Assembly (NCBI GenBank): GCA_027353395.1
Contig: DAIEHU010000014.1
Location: 1 to 17,925, forward strand
DNA from: Desulfobacteraceae bacterium
GTDB taxonomy: Bacteria > Desulfobacterota > Desulfobacteria > Desulfobacterales > Desulfosalsimonadaceae
Length of the DNA: 17,925 nt
Reading direction: 5' to 3'
Positions 1 through 6,459 of the stretch are shown piece after piece. The notes under the pieces were generated by a model, which worked only from the letters and a program-made list of their open reading frames with translations, did no database searches and was not told the DNA's origin. How positions within the stretch are numbered: the first letter of the stretch is position 1; each line of letters begins with the position of its first letter. Both the position numbers and the translations under genes were made by a program.

Positions 1-304
1 AATAATTGAAAGAGCCAAGCCGGTCTTCGACGTTGTCCCCGAAAATATGCAGGAACCACATGTTGCCGAGCAGATGAAGAACCCCGCCGTGCAAAAACAT
101 GTATGATATCAATGGGAAAAATGATAAAATGGAAATATAAGGCGATGCATACCGGGCGGGCACGAGGCCGTATGTATAGACAAACCTTTCAAACCCTGTC
201 CCCTGGGACATCTGGACCAGAAATACGGCCACGTTAATCCCGATCAGCGTGGCGTTTACGACCGGATAATTTTTGGAAGGAACCGTGTCGCGAATCGGGA
301 TCAT
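1..304 (-). CDS. Rhomboid family intramembrane serine protease, N-terminal part (cut by window edge)
   Basis: Translating the minus strand from the ATG at 304 gives 101 residues with no stop before the left edge. A hydrophobic segment at about residues 17-32 is followed by a second at about 56-70 and then by HGGVLHLLGNMWFLHIFGD (72-90), which carries the HxxxN motif (H77, N81) typical of rhomboid transmembrane helix 2. Rhomboids cleave membrane proteins within the bilayer using a Ser-His dyad; the GxSG serine and later helices lie outside the window, so activity cannot be judged. The ATG follows the nadC stop directly (TAAATG), so translation is probably coupled to nadC. Inactive rhomboid-like homologues exist, but the family call itself is firm. 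Confidence 0.88.
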   Translation of the reverse strand, partial: MIPIRDTVPSKNYPVVNATLIGINVAVFLVQMSQGTGFERFVYTYGLVPARYASPYISILSFFPLISYMFLHGGVLHLLGNMWFLHIFGDNVEDRLGSFNY

Positions 305-1162
305 TTAACTGTCCGCGGATATCCGCATGCTGATATCCACAAATGGCGCGGAATGAATCAGCGCGCCGACGGATATGATATCCACGCCGGTAGCCGCCAG
401 GCGCTTTAAATTTTCCTTGCGCACACGGCCCGAAACTTCAACCAGTGCTTGATGATCAATCAGTAGAACCGCGGCCCGGATGCCGTCTTCGTCCATATTA
501 TCCAGCATGATAATGTCAACGCCCGCCGCAAGGGCTTCCCGGACTTCATCCAGAGTGGAGGTTTCAATTTCGATTTTGACCAGATGCGACACGGCGTCGC
601 GGATATGGTCGACAGCATTCCGGATGCAGCCGAACGCAGCGATATGATTGTCTTTAATCAATACGCCGTCATAGAGGCCCATGCGGTGATTATGCGCACC
701 TCCTGCCCTGACCGCATATTTTTCAAGAACCCGCCAGCCGGGGATGGTCTTGCGGGTATCCACCAGCCGGACAGAGGCGTCTCCCAGCTCCTTGACATAA
801 TCGCGGACATGGGTGGCGATGCCGGAGAGATGCTGAAGAAAATTGAGGGCTGTCCGTTCACCGACAAGTAATGCACGCAGTGAGCACCGGATTTCAGCGA
901 CCGCATCTCCTGGGTTCACCTTGTCACCATCTGTAAAAACGGAAAAAAAAGCAACATCCGGGTCCAGTTTTTCAAAGACCCGCCTGGCGATGGCAAGCCC
1001 CGCAACGATCAGCGGCTGCTTTGCAATAATAACGGCCATTCCTGCCGCATCCGGGCGCGGCAGGTGGTCTGTGGTGATGTCGCCAGACCCCACATCCTCG
1101 GATAGGCCCAAATCAATCAGGTGATCGGTGTGCGATGATATATAATGATGCATCGGGGTCAT
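305..1162 (-). CDS. nadC: Nicotinate-nucleotide pyrophosphorylase (carboxylating), quinolinate phosphoribosyltransferase
   Basis: Converts quinolinate and PRPP to nicotinate mononucleotide and CO2 in de novo NAD synthesis, in the cytoplasm. The 285 residues are full length for the family. Visible signatures: GSGDITTD near the N-terminus, ERTALNFLQHLSGIAT, the PRPP/quinolinate-binding DTRKT followed by the GGAHNHRMGL segment, IKDNHI, and the C-terminal barrel strands VEIETSTLDE-like, IIMLDN and ISVGALIHS. The ATG sits 3 bases after the valS stop, and a GGCGGG ribosome-binding stretch lies within the valS end; a second in-frame ATG three codons in (CCGATG) is an alternative. The order valS-nadC-rhomboid suggests one transcript. 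No nadA or nadB is present in the window. Confidence 0.97.
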   Translation of the reverse strand: MTPMHHYISSHTDHLIDLGLSEDVGSGDITTDHLPRPDAAGMAVIIAKQPLIVAGLAIARRVFEKLDPDVAFFSVFTDGDKVNPGDAVAEIRCSLRALLVGERTALNFLQHLSGIATHVRDYVKELGDASVRLVDTRKTIPGWRVLEKYAVRAGGAHNHRMGLYDGVLIKDNHIAAFGCIRNAVDHIRDAVSHLVKIEIETSTLDEVREALAAGVDIIMLDNMDEDGIRAAVLLIDHQALVEVSGRVRKENLKRLAATGVDIISVGALIHSAPFVDISMRISADS

Positions 1163-1165
1163 GGA

Positions 1166-3829
1166 TTATCCCGCCTGAATGGATTTGATTTTTTCCAGGT
1201 TGACCGCGAATTTGTCTCGTTTTTCCGCATATTCCTGGCGCTGTTCCTTCGTTTTATCCACCACTTCCGGCTTCGCCTGATTGACAAACCCCGGATTGGC
1301 CAGTTTTTTATCCAGTTTTTCAAGCTCCCCGTTTATTTTGACGATTTCCTTTAAAAGCCGTGCGGCTTCCTTGTCAAAATCAATGATGCCCTCCAGGTAG
1401 ACCAGAATCAGGGCTTGGTCCGCCACGGCGGTAGCGGTCGCCTTTGGCTTTTCTCCGGCGGACGTTATGGTGAGATCACTCAACCGGGCAAGATTATAAA
1501 TAAACTCTTTATTCTGGGCAAGCAGATGGCGTGTTTTTTCATCTCCCGACTGAATCAGCACCTTCAGCGCCTGGGACGGTGAAATGCCCATTTCGCCCCG
1601 GATATTGCGGATGGCGTTGATCACCGCCATCACCAGGGTCATTTGCTCCACTGCATCCGGGTCAAACCCGATGGGGAACAACCTGGCCTCAAGGAACGGG
1701 AACGTGGCCCGCATGATGGAACCCTGTGCGCCGGGCAATTTGTCCCATATTTCCTCGGTGACAAACGGGATAATGGGATGAAGGAGAATCAAGGTGTCAT
1801 GAAGCACCCGCCACAGAACATGTTTGGCGGACTGCTGCTGGTCATCCCCCTTGTTTCCATAAAGGGCGGGTTTGATGAATTCCAGATACCAGTCGCAGAA
1901 TTCATGCCACACAAAGTGATACACGTCGCCCGCCGCATCGTTGAACCGGTAGGAGTCCAGAGCGTCCGTCACCTGTCCGGTCACGGTTTTTAATCTGTCA
2001 AGAATCCAGCGGTCCGGAAGACTAAGATCGGAAAACGCGGCCGCCGAATGGTCCCGCTGAATATGCATAAAGGAAAACCGGGCCGCATTCCAGAGTTTAT
2101 TGATAAAATTCCGGTAGCCCTCAATGCGTTTTTCAGACAGTTTGATGTCTCTTCCCTGGGCCGCGAATGCGGTGAGGGTGAAACGCAGGGCGTCGGTGCC
2201 GTATTTTTTTATGATATCAATGGGATCAATAACATTACCGGTGGATTTGCTCATTTTTTTGCCGTTTTCATCCCGCACGAGAGCATGGATATACACGTCA
2301 TGAAAGGGGACCTGGTCCATAAACCGAAGCCCCATCATCATCATACGCGCCACCCAGAAGAACAGGATATCAAAACCGGTGACCAGCACTGAGGTGGGAT
2401 AAAATTGCTTCAGCAAAGGCGTGTCGTCCGGCCATCCCATGGTGGAAAACGGCCAGAGCGCAGAGCTGAACCAGGTATCCAGGACATCCGGATCCTGGAT
2501 CAAATGATCGCTGTTGCATGCCGGGCATCGATCAGGCATTTCCAGGGCGACGATGATTTCATTGCACTGGGCGCATGTCCAGGCCGGGATCTGGTGGCCC
2601 CACCAGATTTGACGGGAAATGCACCAGTCCCGGATATTCTCCATCCACTGATAATAATCCCCCGTCCATTTTTCCGGAATGATCTTTGTCTGCCCGGATT
2701 TGACCGCTTCAAGCGCTTTTTCGGCCAAAAGTTTTGTTTTGACAAACCATTGCTTGGAGAGATTGGGCTCCACCACTGTGTGACAGCGGTAGCAATGCCC
2801 CACCCCGTGATTATACGGCTCCACCTTGACCAGCAGCCCGGCGGATTCCAGATCTTTTAAAACAGCGGCCCGGCAGGCGAACCGCTCCAGCCCCTTGTAT
2901 TTTCCGGCTTCACCGGTCATGAGGCCGTCATCCCCGATCACCTTGGGGCTCGCCAGGGAATGTATCCGGCCGATTTCAAAATCGTTCGGGTCATGGGCCG
3001 GGGTGACCTTGAGCGCGCCGGTACCAAATTTCCGGTCCACATATGTGTCGCAAATTACTGGAATAGTTCTGTTGGTCAGGGGCAGCATGAGTTGTTTTCC
3101 GTGAAGGGCCGTATATCGTTCGTCTTCCGGATGCACGGCCACGGCCGTATCGCCCAGCATGGTTTCAGGCCGTGTCGTGGCCACCACCGGGCCGCCCTCT
3201 CCTCCGGCAACGGGATAGAGGATGTGGTAAAGGTTGCCGTCATGGGCCTCGTGTTCCACTTCCAGGTCCGCCAAGGCGGTCATGCACCGGGGGCACCAGT
3301 TGATAATATAATTTCCCCGGTAAATCAGCCCTTGTTCGTAGAGCTGGACAAACACTTTTTTAACGGCCCGGGACAGGCCTTCGTCCATGGTAAAGCGCTC
3401 CCGTTCCCAGTCGCAGGAAGCTCCCAGTTTCTTGAGCTGGTTGATAATGGCGCTGCCATAAGTCTTTCGCCATTCCCAAACCTTTTCCACAAACTTTTCC
3501 CGGCCCAGTTGATGGCGGTCAACTCCCTGGGCGGTCAGGCTTCTCTCCACCACATTTTGCGTTGCAATGCCCGCATGATCGGTTCCCGGCATCCACAGCA
3601 CGTTATCCCCGCATAACCGCCGGTACCGGCACAAAATATCCTGAAGCGTGATGTTCAGCGAATGCCCCATGTGCAGAACGCCCGTGACGTTGGGGGGCGG
3701 AATGACAATCGCATAGGCCGGCTTTTTTGGATCTTCCGATGCGGCGAACATTCCATTGGCTTCCCAGTATGCATACCAGCGTTCTTCAACCGTGCGCGGC
3801 TCATATCCTTTATCTAAAATCGAATCCAT
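1166..3829 (-). CDS. valS: Valyl-tRNA synthetase
   Basis: Class I aminoacyl-tRNA synthetase charging tRNA-Val, with an editing domain against threonine. With the start at 3829 the protein has 887 residues, normal for ValS. Seen: PPPNVTG followed by the HIGH-type HMGH at 53-56, the editing insertion with TTRPETMLGDTA and GTGALKVTPAHDPND, a WCISRQIWWGHQIPAW segment, two Cys-x-x-Cys pairs in the insertion (CAQC and CPAC), and KMSKS at 525-529. The last 65 residues form a Lys/Glu-rich coiled coil expected to bind tRNA. A longer reading opens with TTG at 3856 but has no ribosome-binding site; the ATG at 3829 (MDSILDKGYEP) has AGGGA nine bases upstream and fits the family N-terminus better. The upstream gene ends 136 bases away. 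Confidence 0.97.
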   Translation of the reverse strand: MDSILDKGYEPRTVEERWYAYWEANGMFAASEDPKKPAYAIVIPPPNVTGVLHMGHSLNITLQDILCRYRRLCGDNVLWMPGTDHAGIATQNVVERSLTAQGVDRHQLGREKFVEKVWEWRKTYGSAIINQLKKLGASCDWERERFTMDEGLSRAVKKVFVQLYEQGLIYRGNYIINWCPRCMTALADLEVEHEAHDGNLYHILYPVAGGEGGPVVATTRPETMLGDTAVAVHPEDERYTALHGKQLMLPLTNRTIPVICDTYVDRKFGTGALKVTPAHDPNDFEIGRIHSLASPKVIGDDGLMTGEAGKYKGLERFACRAAVLKDLESAGLLVKVEPYNHGVGHCYRCHTVVEPNLSKQWFVKTKLLAEKALEAVKSGQTKIIPEKWTGDYYQWMENIRDWCISRQIWWGHQIPAWTCAQCNEIIVALEMPDRCPACNSDHLIQDPDVLDTWFSSALWPFSTMGWPDDTPLLKQFYPTSVLVTGFDILFFWVARMMMMGLRFMDQVPFHDVYIHALVRDENGKKMSKSTGNVIDPIDIIKKYGTDALRFTLTAFAAQGRDIKLSEKRIEGYRNFINKLWNAARFSFMHIQRDHSAAAFSDLSLPDRWILDRLKTVTGQVTDALDSYRFNDAAGDVYHFVWHEFCDWYLEFIKPALYGNKGDDQQQSAKHVLWRVLHDTLILLHPIIPFVTEEIWDKLPGAQGSIMRATFPFLEARLFPIGFDPDAVEQMTLVMAVINAIRNIRGEMGISPSQALKVLIQSGDEKTRHLLAQNKEFIYNLARLSDLTITSAGEKPKATATAVADQALILVYLEGIIDFDKEAARLLKEIVKINGELEKLDKKLANPGFVNQAKPEVVDKTKEQRQEYAEKRDKFAVNLEKIKSIQAG

Positions 3830-3965
3830 GTATTTCAGTCCCTGTTCCGTTGACAAATAATTACAAAGAAAAAAATTAAATAAAAAGGGGATTAAAGATT
3901 AACCCCCTCGTGTTTACCTAATTGAAACGGCGGTCATGCCGTCATAAAAAAACCAGCCGGGTGTT

Positions 3966-4655
3966 TTAATCCTTTTTCCCGGCAATGCCGATGAGATAGT
4001 CCTTCAGCAGACTGATTTCTTCCGTGACGGTTCTTTCAATCATGGCATCCAGTATCCGGTTCATTTTTTCAGCATATAATTTTCGTATCACCCGTTCAAG
4101 CGCCTCGTCAAGCTGGCCGGCGGTGATTGAAATTTCGCTGATGGGCCGTATCTCCTGGAATGCCGGCGGGGCGGCAGACGGCTCTTCTTCCGCTGGCGTC
4201 TCGGGAATGACGGGCGCATCATGTTTCGGTTTTTTCAGGGTATCATCTTCAGCACCGAAATAATTATCCAGTTGCCTGCTGATATCATCTTCCTGCGAAT
4301 CCGCCTCCACGTCCAGCGGCCCGATCGAACCGGCAGGAGATGATACGGCAGCGGATTCCCTGTAGGTATCGTCGGATTGACCGGTCAAGCCATCAGGTTG
4401 TTTTTTTTCGGAAAGATCCAGCTCGCTCTCATCCGCATCCATTTTATCGATGGTGGCCTTATCGAAACCAAAGAACGCCTCTCCAATGATATCTTCAGTC
4501 AGCTCCACGATCGCATCATCTTCCGGAGTGATGCCGATAGCAATATCTGAAAGTTCAATGATATCCGGTTCAGCTTGGGTTTGCGCATCCAGGTGGTTAT
4601 TTCCAGATGGATTTGGAATCGGCCTGTTATGACCGTCTGTCGGGTTTTCATTCAT
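3966..4655 (-). CDS. Acidic, mostly disordered protein with PopZ-like C-terminal helices
   Basis: No catalytic domain, signal peptide or membrane segment is visible in the 229 residues. The first 180 are acidic and rich in Pro, Glu, Asp and Ser (probably disordered), with two related short motifs, IIELSD (32-37) and IVELTE (49-54). From 181 to about 222 the sequence becomes strongly helical (QLDEALERVIRKLYAEKMNR onward, then MIERTVTEEI). This order, acidic linker followed by a short helical oligomerisation tail, is that of the polar organiser PopZ (DUF2497), and the C-terminal 36 residues align without gaps to Caulobacter PopZ as I recall it. PopZ's N-terminal helix 1 is not evident. Start: GGAGGG at 4663-4668 is seven bases from the ATG at 4655 but only one base from the ATG at 4661, so 4655 is preferred. 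It lies upstream of and in line with valS. The function is an inference. Confidence 0.85.
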   Translation of the reverse strand: MNENPTDGHNRPIPNPSGNNHLDAQTQAEPDIIELSDIAIGITPEDDAIVELTEDIIGEAFFGFDKATIDKMDADESELDLSEKKQPDGLTGQSDDTYRESAAVSSPAGSIGPLDVEADSQEDDISRQLDNYFGAEDDTLKKPKHDAPVIPETPAEEEPSAAPPAFQEIRPISEISITAGQLDEALERVIRKLYAEKMNRILDAMIERTVTEEISLLKDYLIGIAGKKD

Positions 4656-4716
4656 GCGCATTCCCTCCGGATTTAATGATTCCAGGCAAATGAACGGGCC
4701 AAAAAATTACCTGATT

Positions 4717-4745
4717 TACATATCATGACGGCGACGGACTGTCAA
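4717..4745 (-). promoter_or_regulatory. Candidate sigma70 promoter for the PopZ-like gene and valS
   Basis: On the minus strand a perfect TTGACA (4745-4740) is followed after 17 bases by TATGTA (4722-4717), preceded by a TG two bases upstream, giving an extended -10. It would start transcription about 45-50 bases before the ribosome-binding site of the acidic-protein gene. The -10 matches the consensus only in its first half, so confidence is moderate. Confidence 0.5.
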
Positions 4746-4808
4746 GGTAATTGCTCCTTTGCAAATCACTGCATATCCTTCAATGGCAAGGGTTTTATTC
4801 CGATACTG

Positions 4809-4837
4809 TTGACATATTGCTTCCCGTTATCAATAAT
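4809..4837 (+). promoter_or_regulatory. Near-consensus sigma70 promoter for rsmE
   Basis: TTGACA at 4809-4814, a 17-base spacer, and AATAAT at 4832-4837 (five of six consensus bases). The predicted start near 4844 leaves a leader of about 33 bases before the ATG at 4877. With the minus-strand promoter at 4717-4745 it makes a divergent pair in the 215-base gap; nothing else is seen in that gap. Confidence 0.7.
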
Positions 4838-4876
4838 GTGACGGCATTTGAGTCTTAAAACGATATGGGAAATTAT

Positions 4877-5617
4877 ATGAGACGATTTTTTATTGATCCA
4901 TCGGAACTATTAAAAGAAAAACCGGTTATCGAGGGGCAGGACGCTCATCATATCACCAGTGTTTTCCGGCTGAAGCCTGGAGATCAAATTCTCCTGGTGG
5001 ATGGCACCGGGTTTGAATATATGGCGCGACTTGTCAGTCTCTCCAAGAATCAGGTCTTTGTCGCTGTTATGGAAAAATACGCCGTTTTGACCGAATCACC
5101 GGCAAAAATCAGTGTCGGCCAGGGATACCTGAAAGACAAAAAAATGGACATGCTGATCCGGCATCTCACGGAAATCGGCATTGCCCGGTGGATGCCGGTG
5201 CTTACCGAATACGCCATCCCCCAGCCCTTTACCAAAAAAAATGACGCCAGAGTAGAACGATGGCGATCCATTGCCAGGGAAGCGGTCAAACAGTGCGGAA
5301 GAACCCTGGTGCCGGAAATTATATCGCCGGTCTCTTTTGCGGAAGCCGTGAAAAGCAATGGAGATGCGGATTTAAAAATTATTTTTTATGAAAATGAAGC
5401 CAGGCCTCTTGACAAAACACTCTCTCTCAAAGCCGCCCCCCCATCCGGAATACTGGTGCTTTTTGGCCCTGAGGGCGGTTTTTCAACCAAGGAGGTGGAA
5501 CTTGCGATAGCGGCAGGGTTTGTGACAGCCTCTTTAGGCCCCAGAATATTAAGAGCTGAAACAGCCTCCATTGCCGCATGCGCCCTGATTCAACACATAT
5601 TTGGCGACATGCGTTAA
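4877..5617 (+). CDS. rsmE: 16S rRNA (uracil-1498-N3) methyltransferase, RsmE family
   Basis: A SPOUT-class, SAM-dependent enzyme that methylates U1498 in the decoding region of 16S rRNA. The 246-residue length is normal. Visible: the N-terminal PUA-like part opening MRRFFID and continuing with GQDAHHITSVFRLKPGDQI, then the helix KMDMLIRHLTEIGI and EAVKQCGR, and the C-terminal trefoil-knot SAM site with GPEGGFSTKEVE and LGPRILRAETA. An in-frame ATG at 4865 would add four residues, but GGGA at 4867-4870 is correctly placed only for the ATG at 4877, and MRRFF is the usual family start. It is followed after 52 bases by tRNA-Phe on the same strand. Confidence 0.96.
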   Translation: MRRFFIDPSELLKEKPVIEGQDAHHITSVFRLKPGDQILLVDGTGFEYMARLVSLSKNQVFVAVMEKYAVLTESPAKISVGQGYLKDKKMDMLIRHLTEIGIARWMPVLTEYAIPQPFTKKNDARVERWRSIAREAVKQCGRTLVPEIISPVSFAEAVKSNGDADLKIIFYENEARPLDKTLSLKAAPPSGILVLFGPEGGFSTKEVELAIAAGFVTASLGPRILRAETASIAACALIQHIFGDMR

Positions 5618-5624
5618 AAAACCC

Positions 5625-5653
5625 TTGACAGGGTTACTGGTTTCCCATAAGAC
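5625..5653 (+). promoter_or_regulatory. Candidate tRNA promoter overlapping a small hairpin
   Basis: TTGACA at 5625-5630 lies 39 bases before the tRNA, with CATAAG (5646-5651, 15-base spacer) or TAAGAC (5648-5653, 17-base spacer) as -10. The same bases form a 6-bp hairpin, AACCCT (5620-5625) with AGGGTT (5630-5635) around a TGAC loop, directly after the rsmE stop. It has no following T run, so it is not a convincing terminator. Promoter call is tentative. Confidence 0.4.
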
Positions 5654-5669
5654 AACATTTACTTTTAAC

Positions 5670-5745
5670 GCCGAGGTAGCTCAGTCGGTAGAGCAGGGGA
5701 CTGAAAATCCCCGTGTCGGCGGTTCGATTCCGTCCCTCGGCACCA
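5670..5745 (+). tRNA. tRNA-Phe (anticodon GAA)
   Basis: A full cloverleaf of 76 bases can be drawn by hand: acceptor GCCGAGG (5670-5676) with CCTCGGC (5735-5741), D stem GCTC/GAGC, anticodon stem GGGGA/TCCCC around the loop CTGAAAA giving anticodon GAA, variable GTGTC, T stem GGCGG/CCGTC with one G-U pair and loop TTCGATT. The CCA end (5743-5745, after discriminator A) is encoded. The body closely resembles E. coli tRNA-Phe. It is immediately followed by a strong terminator. Confidence 0.97.
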
Positions 5746-5761
5746 GTAAAATGAATAAGTT

Positions 5762-5795
5762 AAGGCGGCCTTTAAAAAGCCGCCTTTTCTTTTTT
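5762..5795 (+). terminator. Intrinsic terminator after tRNA-Phe
   Basis: An 8-bp stem, AAGGCGGC (5762-5769) with GCCGCCTT (5779-5786), closes a 9-base loop and is followed by TTCTTTTTT. It ends the rsmE/tRNA-Phe transcription unit. The stretch from here to 6026 (231 bases) holds no convincing gene; it is AT-rich toward its end and contains the candidate promoter at 5933. Confidence 0.92.
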
Positions 5796-5932
5796 AACGC
5801 TTTTATGAAATCCCCGCCGCGTCTCTGTGTCTCATTGCAAGAAAAAATGAATTCGGTTTCACGGGTATCATATGTGTGGGTTTTGAGGGATATCCAACAA
5901 CCCCGCTTTTTCATGGCAACCCAAAAATTGTG

Positions 5933-5961
5933 TTGACAAGTTATCGGCGGATGATTAATTT
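5933..5961 (+). promoter_or_regulatory. Candidate promoter for the HesB-like selenoprotein gene
   Basis: A perfect TTGACA at 5933-5938 is followed by an AT-rich stretch; TAATTT at 5956-5961 (17-base spacer) is the best-spaced -10 but is weak. The gene lies between two terminators, so it needs a promoter here; the exact -10 is uncertain. Confidence 0.35.
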
Positions 5962-6026
5962 TTTTTCAAATTTTAATGATTTAAGATCAGTCATTATTTT
6001 AATTTTATATAAATGGAGGTACCACA

Positions 6027-6347
6027 ATGTTGGATGTCACGGTAATGGCGCAACAGCAGATCGCGGATTTTTTCAAGGACAAAAAAGAGGTCAAGCCCAT
6101 CCGGCTTTTCCTCAACCAAAGCGGCTGAGGCGGCCCGTCATTAGCGCTGGTTCTGGATGAACCCACTGATATGGACCAAATTTTTGAATTTAACGGATTC
6201 AAATTTATTGCAGATAAAGACCTGCTCAAACAGGCCCAGCCTGTTAAAGTGGATTTTAAAGGAGTTGGTTTTCAGATCACGTCCAATCTGAAAATGGAAG
6301 GCGGCGGTTGCGGCAGCAGTTGCGGGTCAACCGGAACCTGCGGATAA
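6027..6347 (+). CDS. HesB/IscA-like protein with predicted selenocysteine (in-frame UGA at codon 34)
   Basis: Reading through the TGA at 6126-6128 gives one continuous 106-residue protein of the HesB/IscA-like fold, a family linked to iron-sulfur cluster assembly. Before the TGA: IRLFLNQSG; directly after: GGPSLALVLDEP, then FEFNGFKFIADKDLL and VDFKGVGFQITSNL, ending in a Gly/Cys-rich tail with C95, C99 and C105. The codon context GGC-TGA-GGC-GGC matches the GCGGP of Cys homologues with Cys replaced by U34. Both halves share one frame and are needed for the domain, and a short hairpin lies at SECIS distance. A strong ribosome-binding site, GGAGGT (6015-6020), is six bases before the ATG. HesB-like selenoproteins are known from Deltaproteobacteria. 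The alternative, a nonsense mutation, is less likely because the downstream half keeps frame and motifs. The precise role (cluster carrier, redox or other) is not established. Confidence 0.9.
6149..6163 (+). promoter_or_regulatory. Candidate bacterial SECIS hairpin
   Basis: GGTTC (6149-6153) pairs with GAACC (6159-6163) around the five-base loop TGGAT; the apical loop begins 25 bases after the UGA and carries G at its second and third positions. This fits the general bacterial rule of a short stem with a G near the start of a small loop about 16-37 bases after UGA, the site bound by SelB. The stem is short (5 bp), so it is tentative alone. Confidence 0.6.
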
Positions 6348-6371
6348 TCAGTTACTTGAGATCAGACTTTT

Positions 6372-6405
6372 AAGGGCGGCATCCGGAATGGGTGCCGCCC
6401 TTTTT
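6372..6405 (+). terminator. Intrinsic terminator after the HesB-like gene
   Basis: A 10-bp stem, AAGGGCGGCA (6372-6381) with TGCCGCCCTT (6393-6402), encloses an 11-base loop and runs into TTTTT. It begins 24 bases after the TAA at 6345-6347, which supports 6347 rather than the internal TGA as the real gene end. It faces the convergent minus-strand gene ending at 6460. Confidence 0.92.
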
Positions 6406-6459
6406 GATTTTTGTCATTTGGATAAAAGATGAACGCTTCCGTGTATGCCGAAATCGTTT

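Noticed and set aside
413..448. Arg after Ser-Gly in the NadC motif VSGRV as a missing key residue
   Set aside because: The third position of this motif varies in active homologues (E. coli has Asn as I recall), so it is not a defect.
3830..3965. T-box or other riboswitch upstream of valS
   Set aside because: No T-box sequence or convincing terminator/antiterminator pair was found; the hairpins in this gap are only 4-5 bp and lack a proper T run in the valS direction.
5670..5745. tRNA-Phe as an integration site of a mobile element
   Set aside because: The tRNA is followed at once by its terminator; no integrase, second partial tRNA 3' end or atypical island is seen.
5601..5936. Open frames on both strands across the tRNA-Phe region
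   Set aside because: They run through a perfect tRNA and its terminator and have no recognisable protein features or ribosome-binding sites.
6126..6128. TGA as a nonsense mutation making the HesB-like gene a pseudogene
   Set aside because: Frame and family motifs continue immediately after the codon, a hairpin sits at SECIS distance, the terminator follows the distal TAA, and Sec at this site is known in the family.
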